From Theocolax elegans (lineage: Eukaryota; Arthropoda; Insecta; Hymenoptera; Cerocephalidae), in assembly GCA_026168455.1 (NCBI GenBank), contig CM047425.1, forward strand, positions 90,461,580-90,525,579: DNA of 64,000 bases. Direction: 5' to 3'. Positions 24,930 through 38,445 of the stretch are shown here, one piece after another (the first letter of the stretch is position 1; every line of letters starts with the position of its first letter). The notes under the pieces were generated by a model. That model saw nothing but the letters and a program-made list of their open reading frames with translations. It was not told where the DNA came from and searched no databases. The translations under genes and the position numbers were made by a program.

Positions 24930-25088
24930 CAGTTGCATGGAAGATGCCAGAAAAGTGGCTTATTTTATTATGGGAGAATCCCCAAGTACACGAGATTTTC
25001 GCAACACCTAGTTTGGATGTAGTTTTCCGAGACTGTCTCAGGAGTGAAAATTCAAGAGTTAGAAACAAAAGTTGGAAAGAGCTGCGAG
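24930..25088 (+). CDS. Candidate internal exon, unidentified
   Basis: The acceptor is TTTTCCCAG| at 24929 (alternatives are AAACAG at 24920 and CAG at 24932). The donor is GCTGCGAG|GTATAG, with the exon ending at 25088. The frame, entered with two bases and left with one, reads AWKMPEKWLILLWENPQVHE and then IFATPSLDVVFRDCLRSENS, ending near NKSWKELR. The RxRNKSWKEL end faintly resembles the helix of MADF-type DNA-binding domains, but the rest does not convince me. It begins about 380 bp after the candidate terminal exon on the same strand, so it could belong to the next gene. The frame stays open to a stop at 25187-25189 if unspliced. Confidence 0.22.
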
Positions 25089-27454
25089 GTATAGGTACAC
25101 CAGTACGCTCTCAGCATTCCGATGGAGATGGACTCTGCGCACGTTTTTTTCTCAATACCAAGTTGTCTTATTTTTCCTTGTTTTCCTAACCCACGAAATC
25201 ATATAATATATAATATTGTAAATTAATACTAAAGTCAGTTAGTTCTTCTTATGTTAACCAATAACCCAAGATGGCTTTTTTTAGATGAAACAGCAAAAGT
25301 TAAGAGTGGTAAATTTGTAGGGAAGAATATATAGTATTAATAAGGAAGGAATAAGTGCGGATCCAGTGAAAATCTTGGAGCAAACCAAGGGAAAATTTAA
25401 CAAGTCAGTACTTGCTAGACTGAGATAATGAATGTCAATTAAGCAATTTTCGAGCTGATATTTAGATCTCCTAATGTACTTTGTCGGTAAAAAAGCTTGC
25501 GAAGTAAAACACAGCTGCATAAAAGATTCTTGTTCATAACTTTCATTACTCATTACGTAAACGTTCTTATAACTATAATATTTCGCTTTCTACTTAGCTA
25601 TAAAAATATTTCTCAATATTTTCTACATTTATTGTTGAAAAAATAACTCTTTTTAATACTTTTTTATCGTACAAATTTAGTTGTACGTAATAATTATTGC
25701 TATATAAACGTGGAAAGATATACACTAGTTGTATATGATATATTTATTGCCTGAATAAAATTTCCTTCTATGTCCTATTTTGTTTTCATTTTTCGTTGAA
25801 TACATTTGAGCTTCCATTGTTAATTTAACAAGTATGACAGTTTTCACCGTTCTGGCTTATAAATTCGAAACAAAGATACATGCAGTGAATATTTGAGTGC
25901 ATCATTATTTTCAATAACAAAAAGTATACAACTGAAATGTACAATAATTATCTAGAAACTACATAGTTATAACTTTTCAGTCGTAAGTAATGTAATTTTA
26001 CGTTAACTGTATAACAGCTGTTCAATCAGTTATAAGTTTACTAGAATTTCAGAAATGAGACTACATTCCCTTTTCTGCGTAACATTTCAATAGTTGGAAA
26101 ATTATACATCCTCGCATAAAAGGAAGAGCATTAAAAGAGATTTTTCAATTGTGAGTGGGTTGTATTCGAAGATGAAACTTGTCAGAGAAAGTAATTTCTT
26201 GCAAGTATATAGTGCATTACGATCCTATGTGAAAGAGAAATAATCAAACGACGACGCGCGAGAAACTCGGGGAGGTAGCGAGTAGAGAGGCAGAGAGGGA
26301 GACAAAGCTAGGCAATAAGAACGATGTCTAGGAGGTAAAGAAGGTGTCTTTTGCATGCGGGACTCCCTGTATCTTCTTTACTAGGTTACTTCGCGAGTGA
26401 AAGTATAACAGAGATAAAGAGAAAGAGAGAGGCAGGAGGGAGAGAAAACGTTCTACACGTTACCATACCGGCGTATCGAAAGGAGGGGTATACGTGGACG
26501 GGGTAGAGAAGTGAACGCGGCAGTAATAACTCGGGAAATTAGTTGCACCGGTATAGGTTACGCCGTTTTCTATAAATCTGCGTTGCTCTCTCGCGGCGCA
26601 AAACTTGTAGGCGCGCGTAATTTTCATGAAAGTTTGGGTACGCTTGGATTGGATAACCAGGGGGGACTGCTCGTGAAAGTGCGACAATGGAAGAGGAAAA
26701 CTTACGCAGGCAACGTCTATACGCGTGGTTTAAGTGGAGAGAAGTAGCCAATTTCGAGCCAAGTACTAGCTCGCTCTCTGACGCTCGCTACGCTATTTCT
26801 GTTTGAGGCTATGCGCGCCTCGCGGAATTTCAGAAACATACGCGCGGCCCAAGAAGTTTCGTATACGAGTACCTCTGCGGATTATACTCGAACCGACGGA
26901 GTGCGAAAACAGCCTAAAAACCTTACTTTTCCAACTGGCATCCTCAACTTTTCGAGATGGAGAAAATACCAGTCTTCTTTATACATACCTATAGAATGGA
27001 TATCTACAACGATCTACCACCTAATGCATTTATGGAATATTTTAAAAATTCAACTCGTTTATAGATTAATTCATTTTATACCGGATTATCCGCCAAACTC
27101 TGTTCTATTTTCACACTAATACTTTTTAACTATTATTATTTTTCTTTTTTAAAAATCGTTAATATCTACAGTTATTTATTCATCTATTTCCCAGAACAAA
27201 ACTCTTAAGATTTTTATTCAATGATAAATTCAACATAACTATAAATATAGTTTAAACTTTATTTAATTATTTCAATATTAAGAATACATTTTAATAGAAG
27301 AAAAAGATGCTACGATTATTTTATTCTATTCTCGATATACTTTGATTATTTCATAATCAAGATACCTGTTAATATAAATAATTCAAATATTAGTTTATTA
27401 ATACGTTGAAATTATTACATTTATAATATTCATTCGTAAATTATTTATAAATTA

Positions 27455-27455
27455 T

Positions 27456-27490
<35 letters not shown>
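27455..27490. repeat. (CA)n/(TA)n microsatellite
   Basis: A short ACACAC run continues into about 26 bp of pure TA repeat. Confidence 0.9.
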
Positions 27491-27492
<2 letters not shown>

Positions 27493-28207
27493 GTATATTG
27501 GTTAATATTAAAATACACTCAGTTTGAAATATTACACAAGTTTAAAATAATAATTTTTAATCGATCTCCTCATATCGAGGATATTCGTAAAATGATATTT
27601 AATTTGCGGTTTATACACAAGTTAAACTACGTGTCCTTTTTCGGTTATCTAAAATGAAACTCTCATATTACTACCATATGTAGCCAAAGAGTTTTACGAG
27701 TGGTTCAAGTGTAGGTCAAGTCTGGTTCACGTCTTTCATATATCCGTTTCAAAGTTCATAGCTGAGACACGTGTAACTCACGTTATTTACCGATAAACAA
27801 GAAGAAAAATAACGCGAAATATTTTAGAACATTCCGTGTTCCTAAAAAATTTAGCATTGGGTGGTATGAACACCCAGTCGTTAAACACATTGTGTTTATG
27901 CGACAAAAATTTTTCCTATAAAAACTATTTAGAAATATTATAAATTGCACCATACGTCAATAATATAATGACAAAAAATTGTTCGAAAATCGTTTTAAGA
28001 ATGAAATAACGTAAAACGTAAAAGTCTTAAATGTAATTACTGAACATAATTCACAAAGAGCTATATACAGTCTAATAAGTATTTATAATTACTTGGTAGG
28101 AGAAAAAGTAAAAGATATAGTAAAATAGTAAATTTTGTGGAGGTGCGATGTATATCAAGTGCGCTTAAAATAAGTCGGAAATGTATTTGAAAAGGTATAA
28201 CATCGGT

Positions 28208-28289
28208 GCGAAAGAAAAAGAAAGTGAAAGAGAGAAAGAGAGGAATAGAGGAATAGAGAAATAGAGAAAGAGAGAAAAAGAGAAGAGAC
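28208..28289. repeat. GA-rich low-complexity tract
   Basis: GAAAGA, GAGGAATA and GAGAAATA units run for about 80 bp. The long minus-strand frame over it (28061-28507) is microsatellite read-through. Confidence 0.85.
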
Positions 28290-28381
28290 AGAGCGCGGGT
28301 TTTCAATAACGCGCTCGCACACAAATCACGAGAAAACGAAAAGGAAATAAGGAAAAGAGCCGAGGGAAAAGGCGGGTTTGG

Positions 28382-28451
28382 TATATAAGGTTTGGAATGG
28401 CGGGTAATTTTGAATTCGCGGGTACGTTTGCGAGACCCTCGTGTGTTTACG
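28382..28451 (+). promoter_or_regulatory. Candidate TATA promoter with a short non-coding first exon
   Basis: TATATAAGG at 28382-28390 matches the classic TATA consensus. Initiation 30 bp downstream would start near 28412. Forty bases later is a strong donor TTTACG|GTGAGTCGC, with the exon ending at 28451. The block is CpG-rich (28400-28780) and is followed by a long (CT)n tract. An ATG at 28397 lies upstream of the predicted start and is probably not used. No matching acceptor was assigned. Confidence 0.25.
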
Positions 28452-28525
28452 GTGAGTCGCAAAGTGCCCGAGAGTCGCTGACTCGAGATGACGATTGCCG
28501 GCGTCAAAGCCGCGAACGCGCAGTT

Positions 28526-28559
<34 letters not shown>

Positions 28560-31500
28560 GCTATTTCTCTGAACTAAACTCCTCTCTTACCCTTAACGGA
28601 GGTTAGGTTATATCTCTCCCTCTTTCTCAGTTGCATCTAGTAAACGAGCACCTCGAGAATCTCTCCTTCCCGGGCTGTAATTTAGACTAGTAATGACGTA
28701 TGGGCACTCAAGTAGTTCCTCCGGTGTACGCGCGGGCTTTGCCAGTTATGCATTCGGGTCGCCCTCTTCTCCTGTACTGCTACCGCGGAAATTAATAAAC
28801 GTTCTAAATGAGAAGTAGCTCTGTTTCTCGTGCTTTACTTCCCTCGTCTCCACTGTTGAGATAAATTTTCGAGCTACCTAACTTCCGCGATGAAAGACGA
28901 GAGACTGATCGTTCCTGCGAAAAAGGGTATGCACACATTCTCGATGTGTCCACTTTTCTTTGTTGCCTGTTGTTAATGACTTTAAATTATCTTTTAATCT
29001 ATTTGACTAGCTGATTTTGTAAAACCATTTGTTTTTACCACTATTCCCTTAATATTAAAATCTATATTGTATATTCTATTATTTCGACTTATAATATTTT
29101 AGTAGAGTATGGATATCTCCTTGAAAGATGAAAAGTTTATGCTTTTTTCATTTATATATATTATGCTGCATTATTACGACTATCGTAAATGTGTATTATA
29201 CTTAATTGAATCTTTTATGAAAGACTCTTGACAATATAAATAGCATGCATTTGGCGATTACACGTTAGGCTATTAAATTATTAATTTAGAATTGTTAAAA
29301 CATTCTTCTTTCTCTGTATAGATGACTTTATAAAAATCATGATTTTGTGTAATATCAGAGCGAAAAAACTACAAATTACAGACGGGCATTCTGATTATTA
29401 GTTTATAAGTGCAGTTAATAGTAAGTTACCCAAGTATAAAAACATTTTTTAATTACGTTACAAATCGCTTTATTTGATTTACTTTCTAAGTACTTCGAGC
29501 GGTAAAACTATTTTATAAATTAATTTATCGAGACAGCACCTTAAATTCAACGACAATTTATTAAAAAAAACCATTTTTCTATCACAATAAATACGATAAA
29601 GAAGAATTTTTTTCCAATATCTGAAAAGCAATGCTTTTTCAAGGTAGGAGGTAAATAGGCCGAAAGAAAGATAGAAAATTCACTTGGGTCAAAAGACGCC
29701 TAGCCGAGTGAATCGCAAAGCCGAAGCGAATGGGTTCCCAAGATCGCGAAAGGCGACTCGGTCATTGTCAAAGGAGCAAAAGTGCAACGGTTAACGATCG
29801 CGACGCCCGCGCGACACGAAGCTCCGATCCCTTTACGACTAGAGGGCCACAACGCGCCGAGGGAAAGAAAACGAGCGCCACGGAATTTCTCGCGGTCCAA
29901 CGAGTCCCACCCTCGACAAATCGCAGTGACACCGATACCGGCCACGCATAAAAGAAGGCGCACCGGGACCCAGTGAATGGTCGTCGTAAAACGCCAGCGA
30001 TGACGTCGCGGACTTGCTCTTCTTTCTTTCCTTCTCTCTCTCTCTCTCTCGTTTCCTCTGTTCCTTTTTTTGTCGTACCCGCATCTACCGGGATGACCAA
30101 GGGATCTGAGACGACGGTACGCGTTATATAGATGGCCGAAGCTACAAAAATATCAATCATTCTTATCGGATCACCGAGGGCTAAGCCGTGCTCCGCTATC
30201 GGGAGAAATTGTCAATTTTGGCAGATGAGCTTTTGGTTTCGTTTTTACATTTTTTTTTCATCGGACAATGGTAAGCCAGTGCAGCAAAATTCTCACGTGT
30301 TTATCGAATTTATTTAACTCAAGAATATATACATTTCAGCTTTACACGCTACTTTATAAAAGATTTTTCACTGTACGTGATCATTCTTTTTTTACAATAT
30401 ACTCAGCAAAACAAATATCAAAATAAAAGTACGAAAAAAGTAGGCATGGCAAGTAAAATCTTTCAATATTTAATAAATATTTTCTACAAACACACCACAG
30501 ACAATAAAGTATTGTTATAATATTTCAATCTAGATACATATTATTCTTTAATACTTTCAAAAACAATATTCTATACATCATTACATAATTCAATCTTACA
30601 AGGCAACTGAAATAATACCTAATAACAAACTTTTTGATTGACAATTAAAATTAATCTAACTTTTTTATAAACTGAAATTATGGCATATAATTGATACAAA
30701 AATATAATTTTATTTTCATAATATGTAGAATGCTATTTGATTAAACTGTAGAAGCAGCGAGTGCGTACTAATGGACAATTAAAATGTGAATATTTATTTC
30801 AAAAGGTGCTATTGAAAATTCGAGAGGATAATAAGTAGAAACTAAAATAAAAGTAAATCCTCAACGTAAATAAATTAAAATTATTGTTTTCATAAACATT
30901 AATTGGAAAATATTAAAAATACGTAAGCTCATGAAAGATTAATAAACGTGTACTTTTTCATAAAAGATCAGTCTTTATTTTATAATATATACAATTATAT
31001 TTATTTTAGTTTGTTATTTAACTGGCTATCTAATTAACATTTTCATAAATCGTATCTCTCAAATGACAGCAACAGTAACGCTACTAAAAATACTCTATTC
31101 TTTAATCTAAAATGGAGCTGTAAATATTTTTTAGATAGTATAAAGGAAAATGTAACAGCAAAAAAATTTGTAACAAAAAAAATAGAAGTTTTGTAAGAGA
31201 AGCCGAGGTAAACGGAATTTCACAACCTACGTAAACGCGTGATTGTAGGCGAGATTACCTTCTCTGATTTCTAAATGGCAATAGCTCGAGTGTCAGAAGC
31301 CGACTAATTAAATAAATTAACACAACTCGAAAAAAGGGGACACTTATGAAAGAACGTTAGTGAAAAATTATCGACGCCTTCATAAAAGCAGGCAAACCAT
31401 CGAATAAAATCGATAGGTATTTTCCAATACATACCAAACGCGAAATTATTTGTATTACCTAAATAAAAATTCCTTTCTTTGTAATTTTAGTATTTGTTGT

Positions 31501-33560
31501 ATGTATTTTTTTATCTAACGGTAAATTGTGGTAAAATAATTTTACGAAAATATGATATGTTACTTATATGCTTGTTACACCGCAATCAAGCATTTTCCTT
31601 ACACGAAATAATTTACTTTCCATAACAATCTTCTCCTTAATTAATTAATTCAAAACCAACTATTACATAAAATATAACTTTATCTATATATATAAAATAC
31701 TATATACTTTTCATTTCTTCGCGTAAATTTAATTAAATTTAGTATATTTTAAAATGAAATTAGAATTATAATTGGTAATTGACCTAGATATCACAATTGA
31801 TGATATATACGTATACAAAATATACATTCATTATGGTAGGTACATCACTCTAAAATGTTTACGCATGAAACTAAAGTTACAGAGAAATGGGCGCAGTTAC
31901 ATAAGGAGAGTATAAGGTAAAAGGAGCGGAAAATAATTAAGATGCACAAAAGTCTCTCGCACGGGGGTTGAACATGATTCGGTGGAGCTTCGCAATTTCG
32001 ACGAGTTCGCCTCTTTTGGTTAGCACGCTAATTAGGTCGGATGATTCGGTAAATTATATCAAAGCCCGGAGAATTGAAAGGCGACGAGATTCAGCGAACC
32101 GAGTATCTTAGAGTTTGAGATTCCTCCTACTTCAGGGTCTTGTTACGTTTCATTAGCGAGTTGTCTTACGTCAATTTAGTTGAGAGTACGCCTGTACTTT
32201 GCCTCTTTTTATTTTCCAAAGTTTTAGTTTGTTTTAGGCACTCCATTTCAGCCCAATTTACCCCAGCGATATTTCAAAGGTTTGCTACATCAATATTAAC
32301 ACTTAATTTATTTGCATTATTTTTTTTTTAAATCGATTGCTAATTTATCCCCCTCCTTATTGAAAAATATATTTCATAATTCTAATGCATGTGCATAATA
32401 TATGTACGCACCGCGTTTAGTTAAGATATTTTATTTTATTTAGCAATAAACACTACGGTGTATATATTCTTCAATTAAATCTCTCGAGTTGTGTTTCAGA
32501 TTTTATAAGCAATACACATTTTACGTTATTAACCCAATTAAAAATAACTTTTAATACGTATATACATATATATTTAATTATAAGTTTTTAATGAATTTTG
32601 GACGCACTTATTGAATGAATAATAATTTACGTTTTCTACGTCGTTTTATATAGAGTAAATTAAAATTTTAAATCAATTATGCACATTTAATTAATGCACT
32701 CCAAAAGTGCAGTTAAACACTACGAAATGCCTAGAGAGATGCACATACTTTTTGAAATTAAAAACTTCTCTACAAAGGAAATAGAAGAATTTTTAATTAC
32801 ACATCTTTTGTTAGGATTCTTTTAAAATGAACATCTAACGTAGTAATTTGGGTACTCCAATATTTTATCGTAACGGCTTAAGATTTATCTTTATAATTTG
32901 GTAATAACATTTACATCAGCTGAATTATTTATAATTACTAAACAAATTAAGTAATTTTTAATAGAAAGTTTTGGCCTTATAAAGATGAATAATAAGGGTA
33001 TTCGTGTAGTCTACGTGTATAGAGCAATGAAAATATTAGTTTAAAAATGTTCGAATGATTTATTGTAAGATAATTTTAGTTTCTCTTACATGACCTAATG
33101 GTAAACATAAACTTTAGCTAATAAGGAATGGTATAGACCCTTTCGATCAAGTTTTCACTTAATAAAATATGATTTATAGCTTACTAAAGCTGTAGTGTGT
33201 TGGAGGTGCTATGAATGATTATGTAATCATGTTACTAATGATTAATTAAAAATTATAAATTTATTTTTGAACAATACTGTATGAAAAATGAAAAAATATC
33301 CAACGTTTCGCAAACTTGTTTAGTGTAGTTATTAGCGATAAAAATTAATTTTTCATATAGTTCTACTAATTTAAGTAGTTTAGATCTTTAGTTTAACGGT
33401 AAAAGTAAATTATTAAAATATTTTGAACCCAGCGATGAAAATAATATCCCAAACTTGAAATATATAGGTAGCCTAACTTCTGCTAATATAAAGTTTAACC
33501 AGCGTAGGATATCGAAAATTTTTAAGAAAATGTAGCTACTACCTCTAGCACGATCCTTCA
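28452..33560. other. Spacer with CpG-rich islands at 28.4-28.8, 29.65-30.25 and 31.9-32.15 kb
   Basis: The 29.65-30.25 kb island is the most CpG-dense in the window and has open frames on both strands. It resembles a promoter or enhancer more than an exon. Between islands the DNA is AT-rich and featureless. No gene is supported. Confidence 0.45.
28525..28559. repeat. (CT)n microsatellite
   Basis: A CT repeat with one TTT interruption, about 70 bp after the donor at 28451. Confidence 0.9.
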
Positions 33561-36500
33561 AAAAGTTTTGATGAATACGGTTGTCGCATAAATAACGACT
33601 ACAAATCTAATTAGCAGCAACTGGCGCACCAACGATGATCGAGTAGTTATGAAATGGAGCGAGGAATCATGGTGGCAGTCACTCGTTAAGGCAATTAGCT
33701 GTGGTGTTTCCTCTTGGGTTTGCTAATTCAATTGGTTAATTTAAGCCTTCGTTTTTAATCATAGCAACACCCCTTTTCAATAGCTCAGAAGAACAGTAAG
33801 GGAATGCGTGGACAGGTGCTACCTGATAGGGTATCGAAGCTGCAAATCATGCGATTAAATTACCGGATTAAATCAACAGGCAACCAAAATGAGGGAGAGA
33901 GAGAGAGAGAGAGAGAGCGGCGCTCGGGACGGTATAACTCCTTCATGGTTGTGAAGGTAAGTTAGCTAATGTAGGGTCGCGTGATTTTCTCCTAAGTGCG
34001 TCAACCGTAATTCTTGATAACGACGCTACGGATCTTATTATCAAGCAGCGCTGTAGGCACTGTTGTACAATTCGTGGAGACACGGAAGGAAATATATTAT
34101 GCGGTTGTCTAAATCAATGTACCAATGATATGTCTTTACCAATTAAATTTATTAACCCCAAGATATTTTCATTTAATTAGAGTGTATGAATTTTACTGCA
34201 TTGTTAATAAACTATTATTCACGCACCTGTGAATTATATTAAGTAATTTTAAGAATATTTGAAAGCAATAAATTTAAATATATATAATCTGGTTATATTC
34301 ATATATAGTAATAACATTCAATTTCATAATTTATTTGTAGCAGTTAATTTTTGTTTCTTAAACAATGGAATAACCCGTACTTAAAATAATTACAATAGTT
34401 ATGAAAAATAATAGAAATTAATAAGATTTAATATGCTTGATTGAAGAAATTTCATGCTGATTATGGATGGAACTTAAGTATTTAATTTCATATGTACAAT
34501 TAATCTTTGGAATTTTCACTTTTCGACAATATTTTATTAAAATATTTGTAAGCAAGAGTAAATAAGTTTAAATACTTTTATATCTTCCTCTATTGTTCCT
34601 AAGTTTCAAGTAATCTGTTTGATCTCAAATTAAATTTTTTTTATACTTATTTCCTTTACGAAAATTCCTTAAGAGCAACTATTTTCTGACATATTAAAAT
34701 TTGCCGCAAAATTTCATCAAAATTTATGACCAATATATCTATCTCTTTTTTAAAATAAGTAATTATTTTATTTTTTTAAGGATAAAAGTTCTCACTATCC
34801 ACAAAATTAAATGAATTTTTTCAAAATAGTTTGCATGGTTTTAAAAAGACTATATATTTTACATCACGATAATTAAATATTATTAGTATTAAAACAATAA
34901 TCAATATGTAACAATATAATAATATTTATTGATCAAGTATAAAATTATTTCATTCTGTTAATTACACTGATTGATATGAATAATAAGTGTCATCACAAAT
35001 GATATGATCAATAAACTTTAATAATCTAAAATCCAAAATTATATAAAAAAAATCAATATCTGTGAGGTATTGATTACATCGTTAAACAATATAGACGCTT
35101 AGCATAATTCATGTGTTTCTAATAAAAATATAAGAACAAGTAAATATTTAGAAGAAAAAGTATTAATTAGTAAGTATCGTCATCTATCGATTTGATACAT
35201 GCATACTAATGTATAAATATAGAGAAGTAATGAGTATAACGCCTAGAGTTTATTAATTTAATCGTCACCTCAAGGGTATAATTAAATGCCGTGTGTGGAA
35301 ATCACAGGAGTAAGGGACAGTCTACAGTCCCGGTTGTTTTAATAACGATGCAGGGCTACGACTACGAACGATGCACTCGCACTCCTTGCCTTTATGTGCT
35401 TTCGCCTCCGCGTTTGCTTTCGAGAACGAGCTGGGTATAGCGTTCCCTCTATCCCACTCGAACATCCTTTGACGCGTTTAGAGCTTTGAGGGGATCTGGT
35501 GCGCTTCTCGCTACTAATGCGCCCTTGCATACTTTTTGCTTTGTATCTCTAACACTTTACCGTTTCAATCAAACGTGCTCCTCATGTCTCGTTACGTTCG
35601 CGTTAAGCCAATTTTCCTTATGTTGTAGTTATCGTTTATTACGAACATATATATATATATATAACGCACGTACCAGCTTTACGAGTATTTACGCAAGACA
35701 TTCAAAGTAATTTTTTAAAGCTGTCCACTTTTCAAATTTAAATCGTTTTTAAGATAACATTAAAATGGAGCACGCAATAACAATAATAATCAATGTTAAA
35801 ACAAAAAATATACGTAGTCATTTTCTATTTGGAAGAACCGAGGCGTAAATATTCTGTTTAATTTGCATATACTTATGTATACAAAGATAGTAAAATTACT
35901 TTTCTCATTCTGGCTTTGACACTTCCTTTCGTTCCTAAGCATCCCTCTCACTTTTCATTTCTTTGATTCCTTCGTGTCTGAAGCATCCGTCGATAAGGTC
36001 GCATTGAGCAAAATTCCTGTTACGAGTTGTGAAGAGAAATGACCAGAGCCAGTCATTTTTGTCCTTCGCACGCGAACCGCATAACTTTACTCGGCAACGA
36101 GGTATAGTCATGATTTCACGCTTTTGAATAACGAGGACTGGCATCTTTCTCGTTTTCCTTCAATTTCTTCCCGACACTCTTTTCTTTTACAACGACACTG
36201 CCATAAAATATATTACAATTGTTAAAATTACATATATTTTTTCGTAACCCACAATGTACAATAACGTTTAAAATAGATATATCTATTAAAACTCTGTTGT
36301 ATTTGTATTAAACAAATCTGTTTATATTATTGAAATAGGAAGGACCCATTCCAAATAATATAACAAAGTCGGAATGCAAAGCGGCACATGTTAATAAAGA
36401 AAAATTTTAAATTTAATCCGTAATAAACGTAGTGATTTAAAAATCGCTTTAAGTATATAACTAACGCTTTTTGATCGTGAGCGCGTAAAAGCCGAGATAA

Positions 36501-37988
36501 AAGTTTTAGGGAAATTTCGGCGTATTAGTTGGAAAATAGGGGAATATGCAGGCAATTCGAGTGGGATAATGCTTCAACAGACGTTGCCTCCGCGACTCGT
36601 TGCTCGAACTGACACCCCCCGACCGAGCGAACAGGCAGGTATAGAGGGAAACCGTCGTCACTGTTGAAAAAATGAAAGAAGCCGAATAAAAGCTCTCGGG
36701 TGGCCGGGCTACGAGAGATGGAGTTCGGGCGGTTGCCTGAAGTTATACGAGCGTCGCGCCGTCGTAAATTTGAACTCAGCACGTATTCCGCAACCCGAAG
36801 AGAGAAAGAGAAATCTCGCGATTTTTCTTAGTCGCGCGCGCGCCCTGACCCTCGGATCGGTCCGATACCAACTTCACGAGCTCTCGCACACACGTACAGC
36901 CTTACACTACCATACTCGTATGTACAGATGTGACTCAGCGGTTAATGTGCTACGTTAAACTTACAACTGCATTGAGTGAGCGAAATTGCTCGTACTCGTT
37001 CAGCTTTTAAAAATTTGGATAACGAGCTAACGAGGTGATTTGAATATCTTTCAAATATATATCATATATGAACATTTGTAAACACACACAAAATATGGCC
37101 GTTTAATGAAAATACAAGAATAAACTAATGTCATAAAAACTCAAAGGCTATTATTGCAATTATATGTAAACCAGTTTATAAACTTTTGATACTCTTATTA
37201 TAATAAATCATGTTAATTTATATATAGTGATTTTGTTATTTTACTATATATACTTATATAATTGATAATTCTATGATATATACCATACAGATGGTACCAC
37301 CATATGTGCTTCAATGTTCTTTTTAATGGAAAAAGTATAAAGGTAGAGGTCCATTCAAGAACTTTCAATTTAATACATTCGAAATCGATTCCCTTCACTA
37401 CATTATTCTCAAGTTAGATTTTTGTGTCTGTATGATTAGTTTTCTTTACTGTTACTTCTTTAATGCTTCAGGTCGACGACTCAAAAATTCATCTATTAAT
37501 ACGTCAAACTAGGATCTATATATTATTTTTCAGCCTACTAATTCGTACAACGACTCTTACGTGCAGAGCGCGCTCCGCTTGTAAATACGTTGCGTACATA
37601 CAAGTGGCTCCTCGCTTGTATGACAGCCCTCTATACATCCTCCTAGGACGTATAAGGTGTCTATACATCCTAGGAGGCTGTATGCAAAGCGCTCCGTAGG
37701 ATATATGCGGCGAGCAATATAACCTTTGCCGCGCGAACGGTATAGAGTCAACGTGTTTGAAACGCGTAGTACATGTATCGGAGATATATCGAAGGCTTTT
37801 CAAACGTAAACACAACCAGTTTAAACGTAACGTTTGCGTTACTTTAATCATAGTTATCTTGCTCAGATGCGAAAGTACTATATATTATACATATATATTA
37901 GAATATTATATTTTAGAAATAATATAGTGTGTATATATATATATACACGGAGAAAAATTTGAAGTAAAAATTACAATGTTGTCTAGTA
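33561..37988. other. Spacer with islands at 33.58-33.97, 35.33-35.65, 36.46-36.96 and 37.45-37.76 kb
   Basis: Each island is GC-richer and carries short frames on both strands without splice support. The 37.45-37.76 kb island contains a 19-bp imperfect inverted repeat around TCCTAGGA (37632-37684). A long AT-rich run occupies 34.1-35.3 kb. No gene is supported. Confidence 0.45.
33891..33917. repeat. (GA)n microsatellite
   Basis: A pure GA repeat directly before GCGGCGCTCGGGACGG. A donor-like GAAG|GTAAGT follows about 40 bp later (33957), without a convincing coding frame beyond ATGGTTGTGAAG. Confidence 0.9.
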
Positions 37989-38154
37989 ATGCGGAGACAG
38001 ACTGACACAATCCAAAAATGTACTATAGTGTATAATAAATTTTACTAGAAAGTTATTAATTTTTACTACAATTCTGGTAATATTTACTACAACTTCAGTT
38101 AAATTTATTATACACTATAGTAAATTTTTGGATTGTGTCAGTCTGTCTCCGCAT
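37989..38154. mobile_element. 166-bp MITE with about 58-bp terminal inverted repeats
   Basis: The left arm begins ATGCGGAGACAGACTGACAC and the right arm ends GTGTCAGTCTGTCTCCGCAT. The arms match for about 58 bp (ATGCGG to AATTT.ACT) with a single mismatch in the first 50. The centre, about 50 bp of AT-rich sequence, has no coding potential. Near-identity of the arms suggests a fairly recent insertion or strong pairing. Flanks are TA-rich, so the duplication cannot be fixed (TA or AT). The transposase superfamily is unassigned. Confidence 0.75.
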
Positions 38155-38445
38155 ATATATATAATAACGCAAAATGAGTCCTATATCTTTAATAACCGCA
38201 ATGTTACGATTAATAATAAGTAATTACTAAATATTTAATATTCTCTGATACTAAATGCAAAATGTAAAAAGTTAAAATGTTTTATAAGCGTCAGTATACA
38301 AATGTTTAAAAATTATTGACATAATATATAATTATTTATATTGTTTAAAAAAGTGTTTATTACATTACTTTTAAATGTATAATAAATTACTTTGTGAGCA
38401 ACGAAAGAGTCGTATGTACGAATTATAAGGCTGAAAAATTGTTTA

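Larger units (their letters stand above)
25190..28381. other. Spacer with a GC-rich island at 26.23-26.96 kb
   Basis: AT-rich flanks surround an island rich in CpG and GAGA motifs. Several overlapping frames are open on both strands in the island, as expected from its GC content, and none has a convincing start and splice combination. Two adjacent small hairpins lie at 27858-27898. Confidence 0.45.

Noticed and set aside
28061..28507. 148-codon minus-strand frame
   Set aside because: Read-through of GA-rich low-complexity sequence and a CpG-rich block. The composition is S/F/L-biased with no domain.
29768..30160. 130-codon minus-strand frame over the CpG-rich island
   Set aside because: Both strands are open in several frames because stop codons are rare in GC-rich DNA, and there is a RERERE microsatellite stretch.
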